Part shown: piece after piece, positions 1-9,240 of the stretch | Layout of the letters: every line of letters starts with the position of its first letter | Position numbering within the stretch: position 1 is the first letter of the stretch | NCBI RefSeq assembly: GCF_001570585.1 | Contig: NZ_BBXF01000002.1 | Coordinates: 1,438,077-1,502,076, forward strand | Direction: 5' to 3' | Length of the DNA: 64,000 nt | From: Herbidospora daliensis | GTDB taxonomy: Bacteria; Actinomycetota; Actinomycetes; Streptosporangiales; Streptosporangiaceae | Translations under genes and position numbers: made by a program | Notes under the pieces: model-generated | What the model was told of the DNA's origin: nothing | What the model saw: only the letters and a program-made list of their open reading frames with translations | Database searches by the model: none

Positions 1-311
1 CGGGCGCGGCGTTCGAGCAGTCGCTGACGTTCACGACGGTCACCTCGACCGACGAGATCTCGGCCCTGATCGTGCGCTTCAAGACCGAGGGCGACCTGTC
101 GGCCACCGGCGCGCTGAAGCTGGCGGACGACATCGCCAAGGTCATGGTCTCGGAGGACAAGGGCCGCGAACGCGACCAGAAGAAGATCGTCAAGAAGCTG
201 AACCGCTTCGCCGAGGCGGTCGACGACCCGAAACTCGTCACCGACCCGGTGGTGAAGGCGACGTTCCACCGCGACGCCGCCAGCCTGATCGAGGCCAACC
301 GGCCTGACTAG
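1..311 (+). CDS. C-terminal end of a protein with a FIMAH-like helical domain (partial)
   Basis: The reading frame is open from the left edge to a TAG at 309-311 and has no convincing start, so the gene begins outside the window. About 100 residues are visible. The segment with ISALIVRFKTEG, then ALKLADDIAKVM and later AASLIEANRPD has the spacing of the small helical FIMAH-type domain that ends many secreted actinobacterial enzymes, where it probably helps wall or substrate attachment. The rest of the protein cannot be judged. A strong rho-independent terminator follows at 380-419. The family call rests on pattern only. Confidence 0.55.
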   Translation, partial: GAAFEQSLTFTTVTSTDEISALIVRFKTEGDLSATGALKLADDIAKVMVSEDKGRERDQKKIVKKLNRFAEAVDDPKLVTDPVVKATFHRDAASLIEANRPD

Positions 312-379
312 AAGTCCGGCGCGGCGGGCCGCCGCCGCACCGGATGCCGGGTTCCGTCACCGAGACCCGGCGGTCGGCG

Positions 380-419
380 CGTCCCCGCCGCTGAGCGATC
401 GGCGGCGGGGACGTTTTCT
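380..419 (+). terminator. Rho-independent terminator
   Basis: A perfect 12-bp stem (CGTCCCCGCCGC at 380-391 and its complement at 402-413) with a 10-nt loop is followed by TTTTCT. It ends the transcript of the partial gene and isolates it from the DUF4132 gene downstream. Confidence 0.8.
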
Positions 420-465
420 GTCGGTACCGGCTGCTTCGATGATCTTCATGTATCACCAGGAGTTC

Positions 466-2775
466 ATGAGCCACAAGGACCGGGAGGCCTACGCCCGTTT
501 CGACGAGGGCCACCTTCCCGAAGACGAACGAGACTGGCCGCTCTACGCACGCTGGACGCAGTTCCAGCTGGGCCGCCCGGTCGTCGACGAGCAGGTGCTC
601 GAACGGGTGCGCCACGTGGCCGAGCGCGACATCGACTGGAGCCTCGCCGATCTCCGCAGGCTCGTCTGGCGGGCCGGAGCCATCGGTGGGGCGGGCTTCA
701 ACCGATACAAGGAGCTCTTCCACATCCCCCTCGTGGCGGCCGCCCGCTTCGACCACCAGGAGCGTCGCGAACTCTTCGACTGGCTCGACCCGGAGTTCCG
801 GTCGCGGTACAGGGCGCCGTGGAGCCCCCATCAGGAGCAGATCCGCAGCGCCATCGGCGACCAGATCGACGCCCTGATCACCGAACCGGCCGAACACGGC
901 CCGGCCGGAGTGGTCAGGAACGAGATCTGGGCGAGCGACCCCTTCGCCCGGCTCATGGCGGAGGACTACGGCCACCGCCTGGTCGAGGTCCTGCCGCTGC
1001 TGCGCCACTGGAAGACCGCCCGCTCGACCAAGCCGAGCGCCCGATGGCTGAGGACCGCCGCCTCGATGCTCACCCCCGACGCGACCGCCCTGGTCCGTGA
1101 CCTGCTGACCCGCCTGGCGGCCCACCGGGAGCGCAACGACGAGGGCGGCTTCCTGAAGGAACGCACGATCATCCCGGTACGCGGCCTCATCTGGACCTGC
1201 CATGTGATCGAAGACCGCTGGGTGAACTCGCTGCTCACGAACGTCGGCCTGACCTGCGCCACCGGCGGCAACGGCATGGGCTCCACCTGCCGCTGCGAAC
1301 CGCTGGCCAACGCGGTCGTCGGCGTGCTCAGCCGCCGGGGCGGGCTGGGCGTGATCGTGCCGCTGGCCCGGATCCAGGCGAAGGCGCGGTCGAGATCCGT
1401 ACAGAACAATCTCACCAAGGCGCTCGCCGCGGTGGCCGACGAGACCGGACTGTCGCACGACCAGCTGCTCGACCGCACGGTGCCGACCTTCGGCCTCGAC
1501 ACCCACGGCCTGCGCGAGGAGCGGATCGACGGCCACACCGTGCGCCTGAACGTCGACGGCCCGGCGCTGACCTACGTGAACGCCGCCGGGAAGCCGGTGA
1601 AGTCGGCCCCGCAGGCGATCAGGAAAGACCCGGTCCTGGCCGACCTGAAGATCGTCCTCAAGGAGATCCGGCAGGCCCAGGCGGCCGAACGGCTCCGCCT
1701 GGAACGGGCGCTCGTCCACGAACGCGAATGGCCGTGGCACGAGGTGACGGAACACCTCCTCGACCACCCCCTCACCGGCAACTACGCCCGCACCCTGGTC
1801 TGGCAGACGGCAGCGGGAACCACGGGCCTGCCGGTCAGGACGGACACCGGCTGGGCGCTCACCACCCTCCAGGGCGACCGCCACGAGCCGACCACCCCGG
1901 TCAGGATGTGGCACCCGATCCACGCGACCGCCGACGAGGTGCGCACCTGGCGCGACCACCTCCTGGAGACCGGCGTACGCCAGCCGTTCAAGCAGGTCTT
2001 CCGCGAGCTCTACCTGGTGACCCCCGCGGAAGAGGCGACCGGTGGCTACTCCAGCCGCTTCGCCGGCCACGTCCTGCGCTACGGCCAGACCAAGACCCTG
2101 CTGCTCGACCGGGGCTGGACCGGCCTGACCCTCGGCCACTTCGGCTCCTCGGGCGACGGCGAACGGTGCACCGTGACCAGAGACCTGAAGAGCTGGCGGG
2201 CAGCCTGGGACATGCACCTGGCGTCCAGCTACTACGACGACAACGGAGGCCAGGCGTCGCTCTGCGCCACCGACCGCATCACCTTCTCGGCCGACGTGCG
2301 CGACATCCCGCCGCTGATCTTCTCGGAGCTCCTGCGCGAATGCGACCTGGCCGTAGGGGTCGCCTCGGTCGGCCGCGACGCCCAGGCGACGGGCGGCCAC
2401 GAGACCTACTGGCACTCCTACGGCTTCGGCGAACTGACCGAGAGCGCCACGACGAGGCGCGACGTCCTGACCCGCCTGCTGCCGAGACTCCACATCGCCG
2501 ACCGCGCCGAACTCACCGACCGCTTCCTGCGAGTGCGGGGCGACCTGCGGACCTACAAGATCCACCTGGGCTCGGGCAACATCCTCATGGAACCCGACGA
2601 CGCCTACCTGTGCATCGTCCCGGGCGCCGACCGCAACCAGGTCTTCCTGCCCTTCGAGGAGAACGGCGGCATGTTGTCGGTCATCCTGTCGAAGGCCCTC
2701 CTCCTGGCCGCCGACACCACCATCACCGACCCGACGATCACCCGCCAGATCAACGCGGCCAGGGTCCCGCTGTGA
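466..2775 (+). CDS. DUF4132 family protein
   Basis: Large cytoplasmic protein of about 769 residues whose C-terminal part carries the conserved DUF4132 hallmarks RTYKIHLGSGNILM, VFLPFEENGGMLSVILSKA and the DPTITRQI ending. The family includes E. coli MolR-like proteins and has no settled biochemical role. The frame is also open from ATG 439, but ATG 466 is preceded by AGGAG at 458-462 (3-nt gap, a little short) while 439 has no ribosome site, so 466 is preferred. The last codons overlap the GTG of the SUKH gene (GTGA), so the two are translationally coupled. A paralogue lies at 21691-24147 in the integration zone. Confidence 0.85.
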   Translation: MSHKDREAYARFDEGHLPEDERDWPLYARWTQFQLGRPVVDEQVLERVRHVAERDIDWSLADLRRLVWRAGAIGGAGFNRYKELFHIPLVAAARFDHQERRELFDWLDPEFRSRYRAPWSPHQEQIRSAIGDQIDALITEPAEHGPAGVVRNEIWASDPFARLMAEDYGHRLVEVLPLLRHWKTARSTKPSARWLRTAASMLTPDATALVRDLLTRLAAHRERNDEGGFLKERTIIPVRGLIWTCHVIEDRWVNSLLTNVGLTCATGGNGMGSTCRCEPLANAVVGVLSRRGGLGVIVPLARIQAKARSRSVQNNLTKALAAVADETGLSHDQLLDRTVPTFGLDTHGLREERIDGHTVRLNVDGPALTYVNAAGKPVKSAPQAIRKDPVLADLKIVLKEIRQAQAAERLRLERALVHEREWPWHEVTEHLLDHPLTGNYARTLVWQTAAGTTGLPVRTDTGWALTTLQGDRHEPTTPVRMWHPIHATADEVRTWRDHLLETGVRQPFKQVFRELYLVTPAEEATGGYSSRFAGHVLRYGQTKTLLLDRGWTGLTLGHFGSSGDGERCTVTRDLKSWRAAWDMHLASSYYDDNGGQASLCATDRITFSADVRDIPPLIFSELLRECDLAVGVASVGRDAQATGGHETYWHSYGFGELTESATTRRDVLTRLLPRLHIADRAELTDRFLRVRGDLRTYKIHLGSGNILMEPDDAYLCIVPGADRNQVFLPFEENGGMLSVILSKALLLAADTTITDPTITRQINAARVPL

Positions 2776-3281
2776 GTGGTGACTTCTCCGCGCTCGATCG
2801 CCTCACCGCACGGGTTCCCCCGCCGGCCGAGCCCCGTCGGCGCGCCCTTCCCTGGGACGATTTCTTCGCCGCCCTCGGGACCCGTCTCCCGAATGACTTC
2901 GTCGCCTTCATCGACCGTTATGGGGAATGCCAGTTCGCGAACTGGCTCGGCATCGCGGACCCGCGAAGGGACACGCCGGAGGAGTGCCGCTGGCTCGCGA
3001 GACGAATGCACGGTTACGGGTTCCTCGGGATGCCGTTGTGGCCCGAGCCCGAAGGTTTCCTGCGGTGGGGCACGACCATCGACGGCGACGAATTCGGCTG
3101 GATGACGGTCGGTGAACCGGAGAACTGGCCCGTCATGCTCGTCCTCCACGGTGGCGCGAATCTGCTTCAGGAGGAGACCATGACCGAATGGCTGGCCGGT
3201 TGGGCGTCCGGCGACCGCTATGACAACAGCGGTTTCGCGACGGGCGGCGAAGGTCACTCGCTGATGTGCGCGCCGTGGTGA
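2772..3281 (+). CDS. SMI1/KNR4 (SUKH) family protein
   Basis: 169 residues starting at GTG 2772, inside the stop of the DUF4132 gene. The order WDDFFAALGTRLPNDFVAFIDRYG, then a GFLRWGTT strand and the late W-x-x-G segment (EWLAGWASG) matches the SUKH/SMI1-KNR4 fold, which binds partner proteins and often acts as immunity protein to polymorphic toxins or as a regulator. No toxin is adjacent; the coupling with DUF4132 suggests a functional pair. The family call comes from the motif order, the role is inferred. Confidence 0.8.
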   Translation: MSGDFSALDRLTARVPPPAEPRRRALPWDDFFAALGTRLPNDFVAFIDRYGECQFANWLGIADPRRDTPEECRWLARRMHGYGFLGMPLWPEPEGFLRWGTTIDGDEFGWMTVGEPENWPVMLVLHGGANLLQEETMTEWLAGWASGDRYDNSGFATGGEGHSLMCAPW

Positions 3282-3285
3282 CCCA

Positions 3286-3525
3286 TCAACAGGTCAGCGA
3301 CTCTGGCGCTACGAGCCCGTGGTCGGCGAGGGCCTTGAGGGCTTTTTCCAGACATTCGTCGGATGAGAAGGCGTTGACACGGACGAACCAGTCGCCGTTG
3401 GTGGCGTGAAACGTCCACGGGCGGACGCCGCCGCGGTCGGCGTCCACTCTCAACAGGGCGTTGACCTCGCACTCCAGCAGCCAGTCGAGCAGGGCGATCG
3501 CATCCATCACGGCACGGTACAGCAC
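3286..3525 (-). CDS. Small hypothetical protein
   Basis: 79 codons on the minus strand, ending 4 bp from the SUKH gene, so the two are convergent. The protein is mixed alpha/beta with a TNGDWFVRV strand and a helical end (LEKALKALADHG). Starts are possible at GTG 3525 or ATG 3507; an AAGGGG lies just upstream of the first. The TNGDW-F string resembles that of the small cargo gene at 46449-46841, but overall similarity is weak. No function can be assigned. Confidence 0.5.
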   Translation of the reverse strand: MLYRAVMDAIALLDWLLECEVNALLRVDADRGGVRPWTFHATNGDWFVRVNAFSSDECLEKALKALADHGLVAPESLTC

Positions 3526-3653
3526 CCCTTGACGATCAGGCCGATACGCGGTCTTGTGGGGGGAGCGGTCTTCACAGGATCTTGACTGCGCAAGTGAGTC
3601 GTGTTGTCATCGGAATACCCTCCATTACCTGTCGGTTAGATAGGAAATTCCGC

Positions 3654-4907
3654 ATGCGCATACTCCGCCGGGCAGCGATCACCACCGCACTCCTCTTAGC
3701 CACGGCCGGCCTGCACGTCATCCAGAGCGGCGCGGCCCAAGCCGCGCTTCCGACCGCTGCCATCGCGCTCGGCGACAGCTTCGTCAGCGGCGAAGGGGCC
3801 GGCGACTACCAGCCCGTCGTGGACGCCAACGGCACCGCGCAGGGCTTCCCCGGCTGGTCGGCGGCCAACAACAACGCCTACTTCTGCCACCGCTCGGCCA
3901 ACGCCTCCCTGTTCAAGGCCAACCTCCCCGGCATCCAGGACCGCTTCAACCTGGCCTGTTCCGGCGGCCAGCCCCACGACGTCGCCAACGCCTCCAGCTC
4001 CCGCGCCAACGGCCGCACCGTCAAGTCGCAGCTCGACCAGCTGCGCGCCGTCGCGCAGACGCACGACATCGACGTCGTCCTGATCGGCCTCGGCTCGAAC
4101 AACAGCCAGTTCACCTTCGGCGACGTCGCCACGTTGTGCGCCAACCGCTTCATCGCCGACGCCTGGACCGGCTGGTGGGAGTTCTGGGCCTACCTCGGCG
4201 GAGACGTCCCGCAGGAGCCGTGCACGGTCTCCGACCTCGGCAGCCCGGCGGAGGTCGTCACGGCCACCAACGAGACCACCGCCGCCCTGCGGCAGATCCT
4301 CGACACCCTCGCCCAGGTCGACGCCGACGGCGTGCACCAGGTCGTGCTCCAGACGTACACGAACCCCCTGCCTCTGGACGTCGCCACGCAGTACCGCGAC
4401 GAAGACGGCCGCACCGACACCCGCGACAAGTTCCGCGACCTGGGTGCCGAACGGTACGCCGCCGGCTGCCCCATCCACCGCGCGAGCCTGGCCCCCGGCC
4501 ACGTCTTCTCGACGAACCTCGGCGACCTGGTCAAGAACGCGTACACCACCCTCGCCGCCGAGCGCCCGTCGGCCAACCTGCGCGTGCTCGACGTGCAGCG
4601 GGCCTTCGACGGCGCCCGCCTGTGTGAGAACCCCGGCAGCCCGTCGGGCACCCTCGCCACGCCGGTCAGGGTGATGGAGGGCCCGACCGGAACCCACGTC
4701 ACGAGCCTGTCGGGCTGGGACAAGATCCGCATCCAGCGCGCGGCCAACGCCTGCGTGAGCTACTTCCAGACCTGCCAGGAGTCGTGGCACCCGAACGCCG
4801 CCGGCCACACCGTTCTGGGCCAGTGCCTCTCGAGCGCGCTGACCGCCGCTACCCGGACGGTAGTGACGTGCGCACGGAACTCAAATGGGACTCTGACCAT
4901 CTCCTGA
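3654..4907 (+). CDS. Secreted SGNH/GDSL-family hydrolase (lipase/esterase-like)
   Basis: 417 residues. A typical Sec signal peptide (RILRR, hydrophobic TTALLLATAGL, AQAALP cleavage zone near residue 33) supports export, and ATG 3654 is chosen because it starts directly before it. Mature protein: block I GDSFVSGEG with nucleophile serine, the Gly of block II in LACSGGQ, block III LIGLGSNNSQF, and the late SWHPNAAGHTVLG carrying Asp/His-type catalytic histidine. Many Cys residues fit disulfides as in Streptomyces SGNH lipases. Likely hydrolyses esters of lipids or cell-surface polymers. It converges on and overlaps the PAP2 gene by 59 bp. Confidence 0.88.
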   Translation: MRILRRAAITTALLLATAGLHVIQSGAAQAALPTAAIALGDSFVSGEGAGDYQPVVDANGTAQGFPGWSAANNNAYFCHRSANASLFKANLPGIQDRFNLACSGGQPHDVANASSSRANGRTVKSQLDQLRAVAQTHDIDVVLIGLGSNNSQFTFGDVATLCANRFIADAWTGWWEFWAYLGGDVPQEPCTVSDLGSPAEVVTATNETTAALRQILDTLAQVDADGVHQVVLQTYTNPLPLDVATQYRDEDGRTDTRDKFRDLGAERYAAGCPIHRASLAPGHVFSTNLGDLVKNAYTTLAAERPSANLRVLDVQRAFDGARLCENPGSPSGTLATPVRVMEGPTGTHVTSLSGWDKIRIQRAANACVSYFQTCQESWHPNAAGHTVLGQCLSSALTAATRTVVTCARNSNGTLTIS

Positions 4908-5535
4908 GCCCGACCGCGACGGCGAGCAGCACGACGCTCGCCACCAGATCGAGCACGTAGTGGTTGCCGGTGACGACGACCACCACCGCCATCCCGACGG
5001 GAAACGCCCACGCCAGGATCGCCAGGCGTGGGCGTGCGGCCCAGACGGCGTAGGCGGCCCAGAGCGACCAGCCGAAATGAAGGCTGGGAAACGCGGAATA
5101 GAGGTTCGCGCCTCGCGACCCGACGATGTCGACGATTCCCGGAAGGGCGAACCGCGGCGGCGACATCGGAATCGTGAAGAAGACCACGAGGGCGAGCGCG
5201 GCCATCAGCAGAATGGTGCGGCGGGCCTGGACGTAGACGTCCCGGCGGCGCAGGAAAAGCCAGATCAGAACACCAGCCAGGACGACGTAATAGCCGCGGT
5301 AATAGACGACGGCCGGCTGGATGAGCGCCGGATGATCGACGAGCCACTGGTTGGCGGTCAATTCGACGTCCAGCCCGAGAGCGTGTTCCCACGACTGGAG
5401 AGTGAGCGCGTTCGCGGTCGCGCGCTCGGCGACGCCTTTCCCGGCGGCGGCGTGCAGCATCGAGAAGAGCAGCACCCCGACGACCAACAACGCGACTTCG
5501 CCAAAGATTTTCAGCGGGCGGGAAAGCGTGCTCAT
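4849..5535 (-). CDS. PAP2-superfamily membrane phosphatase/transferase (Aur1/Ipt1-like)
   Basis: 228 residues with about six hydrophobic segments. The C-terminal half has the PAP2 signature: a PPRFALPG loop, SAFPSLHFGWSL (catalytic His of motif 2) and GNHYVLDLVA (motif 3 His and Asp). Such enzymes remove or transfer phosphate from lipid carriers at the membrane. ATG 5535 overlaps the stop of the upstream HEAT gene (ATGA), so the genes are coupled. The 3' end overlaps the convergent SGNH gene by 59 bp. Confidence 0.85.
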   Translation of the reverse strand: MSTLSRPLKIFGEVALLVVGVLLFSMLHAAAGKGVAERATANALTLQSWEHALGLDVELTANQWLVDHPALIQPAVVYYRGYYVVLAGVLIWLFLRRRDVYVQARRTILLMAALALVVFFTIPMSPPRFALPGIVDIVGSRGANLYSAFPSLHFGWSLWAAYAVWAARPRLAILAWAFPVGMAVVVVVTGNHYVLDLVASVVLLAVAVGLRRWSESHLSSVRTSLPSG

Positions 5536-6227
5536 GCGGTTCCTGTACGCAGCAGGTCGGCGGTCCATTCCAGCAGCGACCGCGTGTATTCGTCGCCGTC
5601 GAGGCGGCGGCGGACCACCCGCTCCGCCCGGCGGTCACCCCGCCTGGCCAGGCCGTAGGCCGCCTCCGCCGCGACGACCAGGCTCGCGTCGTCGAGCCGG
5701 GCCGCCAGGGCCTCGCGAACGGCCGCGTCGTCGGCGTCGAGCCCCGCGAGGCCGGTGGTCGCGCAGTCGCGGTTGTCGTCGCCTGTTTCCCGGCTGATCC
5801 GGATGAGCGCCGCGACGGCCTCGGCGTCGTCGTGGCGCATGACCTCCGGCAGGCTCCACGCGGCGGCGTACCGGACACCGGCATCCTCATGACCGGCCGA
5901 CCGCAGCACCTCGGGGAAAGCGCTCTCGTCGCCGATGTGCCCCAGCGCGAACAACACCGAACGGAGCACCGCGGGATCGTCTTCCCGCCGCGCCATCTCC
6001 CGCAGAACAGCCAGGCGCGGGCCGGGCCGATATGCGAGCTGCGCCAGAATGTCGGCGCCGAGTTCACGTTCCTCGCTCCGCTCGCCCGCGCAGAGCCGGG
6101 CCGCCGCGTCGAAGGTCTCGGCGTCGCCGCGTTTGTGAAGTCGCGCGATCGTCTCCCACCGCTCGGCGTCGTCACGGTCGGGACGCGTGAGGGCTCTCCT
6201 GACCATTTCCTCGATCGGCGCAGTCAT
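5532..6227 (-). CDS. HEAT-repeat protein
   Basis: 231 residues made of repeated helical pairs with the HEAT/PBS pattern (LRSVLFALGHIGDESAFPEVL, GVRYAAAWSLPEVM, DASLVVAAEAAYGLARRGD). These scaffolds bind proteins or appear in phycobilisome-lyase-like adaptors; here the partner is unknown. It is the first gene of a two-gene minus-strand operon with the PAP2 gene (ATGA overlap). ATG 6227 gives a full N-terminus with no signal peptide, so the protein is cytoplasmic. Confidence 0.8.
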   Translation of the reverse strand: MTAPIEEMVRRALTRPDRDDAERWETIARLHKRGDAETFDAAARLCAGERSEERELGADILAQLAYRPGPRLAVLREMARREDDPAVLRSVLFALGHIGDESAFPEVLRSAGHEDAGVRYAAAWSLPEVMRHDDAEAVAALIRISRETGDDNRDCATTGLAGLDADDAAVREALAARLDDASLVVAAEAAYGLARRGDRRAERVVRRRLDGDEYTRSLLEWTADLLRTGTA

Positions 6228-6269
6228 ATCGGCAAGTGTGAAAAGAAGCGCCCGGCCGTGTAAAGCGGG

Positions 6270-7160
6270 TTACGCGTCGGCCAGCAACCGGTCGAGGCAA
6301 CGTTTGCCCAGATGCGACATGACCGGATTGCTTCGCACGTAGTACCAGACACACCCGATCGCCTGCACGAACGCCCACGCCTTCCCGCGCTCCCACTCCA
6401 GGTCGTCCACCCCCAGCAGTTCCCGGAAGACCTGACGCGGCCCGCTTTCGAGCAGATTCCACGCGCTCAGCAGATCGAGCGCGGGATCGGCCGCCCCGAA
6501 CCCGCCGACGTCGAGCACCCCCGTCAACCGGCCGCCGGCCACCAGCACGTTGCCGGGCAGCAGATCGCCGTGCGTCATCACATCGGCCGACCGCCGCGGC
6601 AGCACCCGCAGATCGGCCCACATCTTCCGCAACCTCGGCACGTCGAGCAGCGCCTCGCTCTGCCGCAGGCAGGTCTCCACCCATTCGTCGTGTACGTCGA
6701 TCTCCCCGCCCCGCCCGCCGCCGGAGAACGTGCGGCCCCGGGTGTCGATCGCCCGCAGGTCGGTGACCAGATCGGCCAGGTCGTGCGCGAACCCCGCCGA
6801 CTCCCCGGGATGGTCGTCACTGGCGACGACCCCGGGCAACCACGTCTGCACCGACCACGGCACCGGATAACCCGCCCCCGGCTCGCCGACCGCGACCGGC
6901 TCGGGCGTGCGGAAGCGCGTCAGCCCGGCCAGCTCCCGCGCCGCCTCGGCCTCGGCCTCAAGCCAGCGCCGCGTCGGCTCGACCCCGCCAGGAGGCTGCA
7001 GGGGGAACCGCGCGGTGTAGCGGTCGCCGATACGGAAGATGGCGTTGACGGTGCCGTGCGAGACGACGCCCGTGACGGCCAGGTCGCGCCAGTGGGGAAA
7101 CTGCTCGTCGACCAACGCGCGCACCATCCGGGGCGACACCGTCAGCTGGTTTGCCTGCAT
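6270..7160 (-). CDS. Aminoglycoside phosphotransferase (APH) family kinase
   Basis: 296 residues with the APH/choline-kinase fold. The Brenner-type catalytic loop is VMTHGDLLPGNVLV and the metal-binding segment is GVLDVGGFGAADPALDL, in which the usual D-F/W-x follows as D-V-G-G. It transfers phosphate from ATP to a small hydroxylated substrate; the substrate could be an antibiotic or a metabolite, and sequence alone cannot say. ATG 7160 is chosen because residues upstream in the same frame look non-coding. It is divergent from the epimerase gene at 7228, with a 67-bp shared promoter region. Confidence 0.85.
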   Translation of the reverse strand: MQANQLTVSPRMVRALVDEQFPHWRDLAVTGVVSHGTVNAIFRIGDRYTARFPLQPPGGVEPTRRWLEAEAEAARELAGLTRFRTPEPVAVGEPGAGYPVPWSVQTWLPGVVASDDHPGESAGFAHDLADLVTDLRAIDTRGRTFSGGGRGGEIDVHDEWVETCLRQSEALLDVPRLRKMWADLRVLPRRSADVMTHGDLLPGNVLVAGGRLTGVLDVGGFGAADPALDLLSAWNLLESGPRQVFRELLGVDDLEWERGKAWAFVQAIGCVWYYVRSNPVMSHLGKRCLDRLLADA

Positions 7161-7227
7161 CCGCACGAGCGTTCCGGCCGTCCGGCCCGTCACGCAAGGT
7201 GTTTTCCGTCCTGTTACGGTCGCAGGC

Positions 7228-8040
7228 ATGAAGATCCTGGTCGTCGGCGGCACCGGTTTCCTGGGCGCCGAACTCGTCCGGCAGGCGACGACCCTCGGCC
7301 ACGTCGTGGCCGCCACCTCCTTCACCCGCCCGGGAACCCCCGACGCCGACTGGCGCACGCTCGACGTCCGCGACCGCGCCGCCGTGCGGCGCCTGGTCGA
7401 CGACGTCGCCCCCGACGTCGTCGTGAACGCCGCCTACCGCCAGTCCGACTGGGACATCACGGCCGTGGGCGCCGCCAACGTGGCGCTCGCGACGGCGTCC
7501 GGCATCCGTCTGGTGCAGGTGTCGAGCGACGCCGTCTTCTCCGGCGCGGCGGTCACCTACGCCGAGGACGCCGTGCCCGACCCCGACAGCCCCTACGGCG
7601 CGGCCAAGGCGGCGGCGGAGGTGGTCGTCCAGGCCACCAACCCCACGGCGGTCGTCGCCCGCACCTCGCTGATCATCGGCGACGGCGGCTCGCCGCACGA
7701 AGCCCTGGTGCACACGCTGGCCGACGGCGACCGGCCCGGCATCCTGTTCACCGACGACGTGCGCTGCCCCGTCCACGTCGCCGACCTCGCGGCGGCGCTG
7801 CTGGAACTCGCGGACTCCGGCCGCGCGGGCGTCCACCACCTGGCCGGAACCGACGCGCTGAGCCGCTACGAACTCGGCCTGCTGATCGCCGCCCGAGACG
7901 GCCTCGACCCGGCGCGGCTGCCGTCGGGCACGCGGGCCGACGTCGGGCTGCCGGGGCGGCGCGACGTGCGCCTCGACTGTGCGCTGACGCGGAGACATCT
8001 GAAGACGCGGCTGCGGGGCGCCCGGGAGTTCCTGTCATGA
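7228..8040 (+). CDS. NAD(P)-dependent epimerase / RmlD-like SDR sugar-nucleotide reductase
   Basis: 270 residues. The N-terminal Rossmann motif VVGGTGFLGAEL binds the dinucleotide, VVNAAYRQSDW is the RmlD-like substrate strand, and the catalytic pair appears as SPYGAAKAAAE (YxxxK). This matches extended SDRs close to dTDP-4-dehydrorhamnose reductase. No rhamnose operon is nearby, so the substrate is open. The stop overlaps the ATG of the HIT gene (ATGA), making a two-gene operon. Confidence 0.85.
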   Translation: MKILVVGGTGFLGAELVRQATTLGHVVAATSFTRPGTPDADWRTLDVRDRAAVRRLVDDVAPDVVVNAAYRQSDWDITAVGAANVALATASGIRLVQVSSDAVFSGAAVTYAEDAVPDPDSPYGAAKAAAEVVVQATNPTAVVARTSLIIGDGGSPHEALVHTLADGDRPGILFTDDVRCPVHVADLAAALLELADSGRAGVHHLAGTDALSRYELGLLIAARDGLDPARLPSGTRADVGLPGRRDVRLDCALTRRHLKTRLRGAREFLS

Positions 8041-8453
8041 CCTGCGTGTTCTGCGCGATCGTGGGCGGCGAGGCCGAGGCGAGCGTGCCCTACGCCGACG
8101 ACCGGGTCATGGTCGTCATGGACATCGCGCCCGTCACCCCCGGGCACCTGCTGGTCATCCCGCGTGCCCACGCGGTCGGCTTCGAAGACCTCGACGAGGA
8201 CACCGGCGCGCATGTCTGGCGCATCGGCCACCGCATGGCCCGCGCGCTGCGCCGCTCCGGGTTGCGCTGCGACGGCGTGAACGTCTTCCTCGCCGACGGG
8301 GAGGCCGCCTTCCAGGAGGTCTTCCACGTCCACCTGCACGTGTTCCCCCGCTACGAGGGCGACGGCTTCCGGATCGAGGCCGACTGGAACACCAGGGAGC
8401 GGACCCTGCTCGATAGGGAAGCCGAGGCGATCAGGCGCGCTCTCCCCGGCTAG
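8037..8453 (+). CDS. HIT-family nucleotide hydrolase
   Basis: 138 residues starting with the zinc-type CVFCAIV segment and ending in the histidine triad HVHLHVFP near residue 100. HIT proteins hydrolyse or transfer nucleotides from phosphoramidate, adenylated or dinucleoside polyphosphate substrates. Length and motif spacing are normal for the family. It is coupled to the upstream epimerase by a 4-bp overlap, and it ends 4 bp into the convergent lipoprotein gene. Confidence 0.92.
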   Translation: MTCVFCAIVGGEAEASVPYADDRVMVVMDIAPVTPGHLLVIPRAHAVGFEDLDEDTGAHVWRIGHRMARALRRSGLRCDGVNVFLADGEAAFQEVFHVHLHVFPRYEGDGFRIEADWNTRERTLLDREAEAIRRALPG

Positions 8454-9184
8454 ACCTTCCGCAAGAAGGCGTCGAGGTCGGCCAGCAGCTCGGGCCCGTA
8501 CTTCGGGTCGTTGAACATCTCGCCCGCGTGCAGCAGCCCGGGATAGACGCGCAGTTCGCTGTCGCCGGTGGCCTCGTGCAGTTCCTTGGCGAGGGTCGCG
8601 GCCCCGCCGCTGGTGTCGTCTTCGGCGACGGCGTAGATCGCCGGTACGGTCAGCCTCCCGGCCGTGCCCGCCTGTCCCTCGACCCCGCCCGACAACGACA
8701 CGACCCCGGCGGCCCCCGCCTCGGGCTTCGCGGCCGCGGCCAGCGCGACCGCGCCGCCGAGCGAACCTCCGGCGTACACGACCTTCTGCGCCCCGGCTTT
8801 CCTGAGCGCGGCGGCGACGGCCGTCATCTCCCCGGCGCCGCGTTCGAGCATCGCCTCGGCCCCGACCGCGCGGGGCGCGAAGCCGTATTCGAAGACGGCG
8901 ACCCGGAACCCGCCCTTGACCAGGTGGTCGGCCCAGACGAGCCAGTCGCAGTGATAGCCCTGCATCGTGTTGGCGATCACCACGCCCACGGGCCCGTCTC
9001 CCGCGATCCCGGCGGCGAGCCCCGGAACGGGAAGCGGCGTGAACGCCACCGAAGGCCCCGCGTTGCACCCGACGAGCTCCGGTCCCGGCGAGGTGACGAC
9101 CGGGGCGGCAGCCGGGGGTTCCGCCTGCTGCCCGCACCCGGCCAGGGCGATCACGAGCACCAGGAGAAGATCACGCGCACGCAT
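8450..9184 (-). CDS. Lipoprotein alpha/beta hydrolase (dienelactone-hydrolase-like)
   Basis: 244 residues. The N-terminus has Arg, a hydrophobic core and the lipobox LAGC near residue 17, so the protein is lipid-anchored outside the membrane. ATG 9184 is chosen because it puts this signal at the N-terminus. The nucleophile elbow is YAGGSLGG, a late acid lies in AVAEDDTSGG and the histidine is in GLLHAGEMF. It probably hydrolyses an ester or lactone; the substrate is unknown. Confidence 0.85.
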   Translation of the reverse strand: MRARDLLLVLVIALAGCGQQAEPPAAAPVVTSPGPELVGCNAGPSVAFTPLPVPGLAAGIAGDGPVGVVIANTMQGYHCDWLVWADHLVKGGFRVAVFEYGFAPRAVGAEAMLERGAGEMTAVAAALRKAGAQKVVYAGGSLGGAVALAAAAKPEAGAAGVVSLSGGVEGQAGTAGRLTVPAIYAVAEDDTSGGAATLAKELHEATGDSELRVYPGLLHAGEMFNDPKYGPELLADLDAFLRKV

Positions 9185-9240
9185 GCGGCCACTATCCGCC
9201 GCGCCTTCCGGACCGTCAACGACGGCCCGGAAGGCGCGGG

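Noticed and set aside
238-2565. 775-codon open frame on the minus strand opposite the DUF4132 gene
   Set aside because: Arg/Gly/Ala/Val-rich shadow of a high-GC gene; the plus strand encodes a recognisable family.
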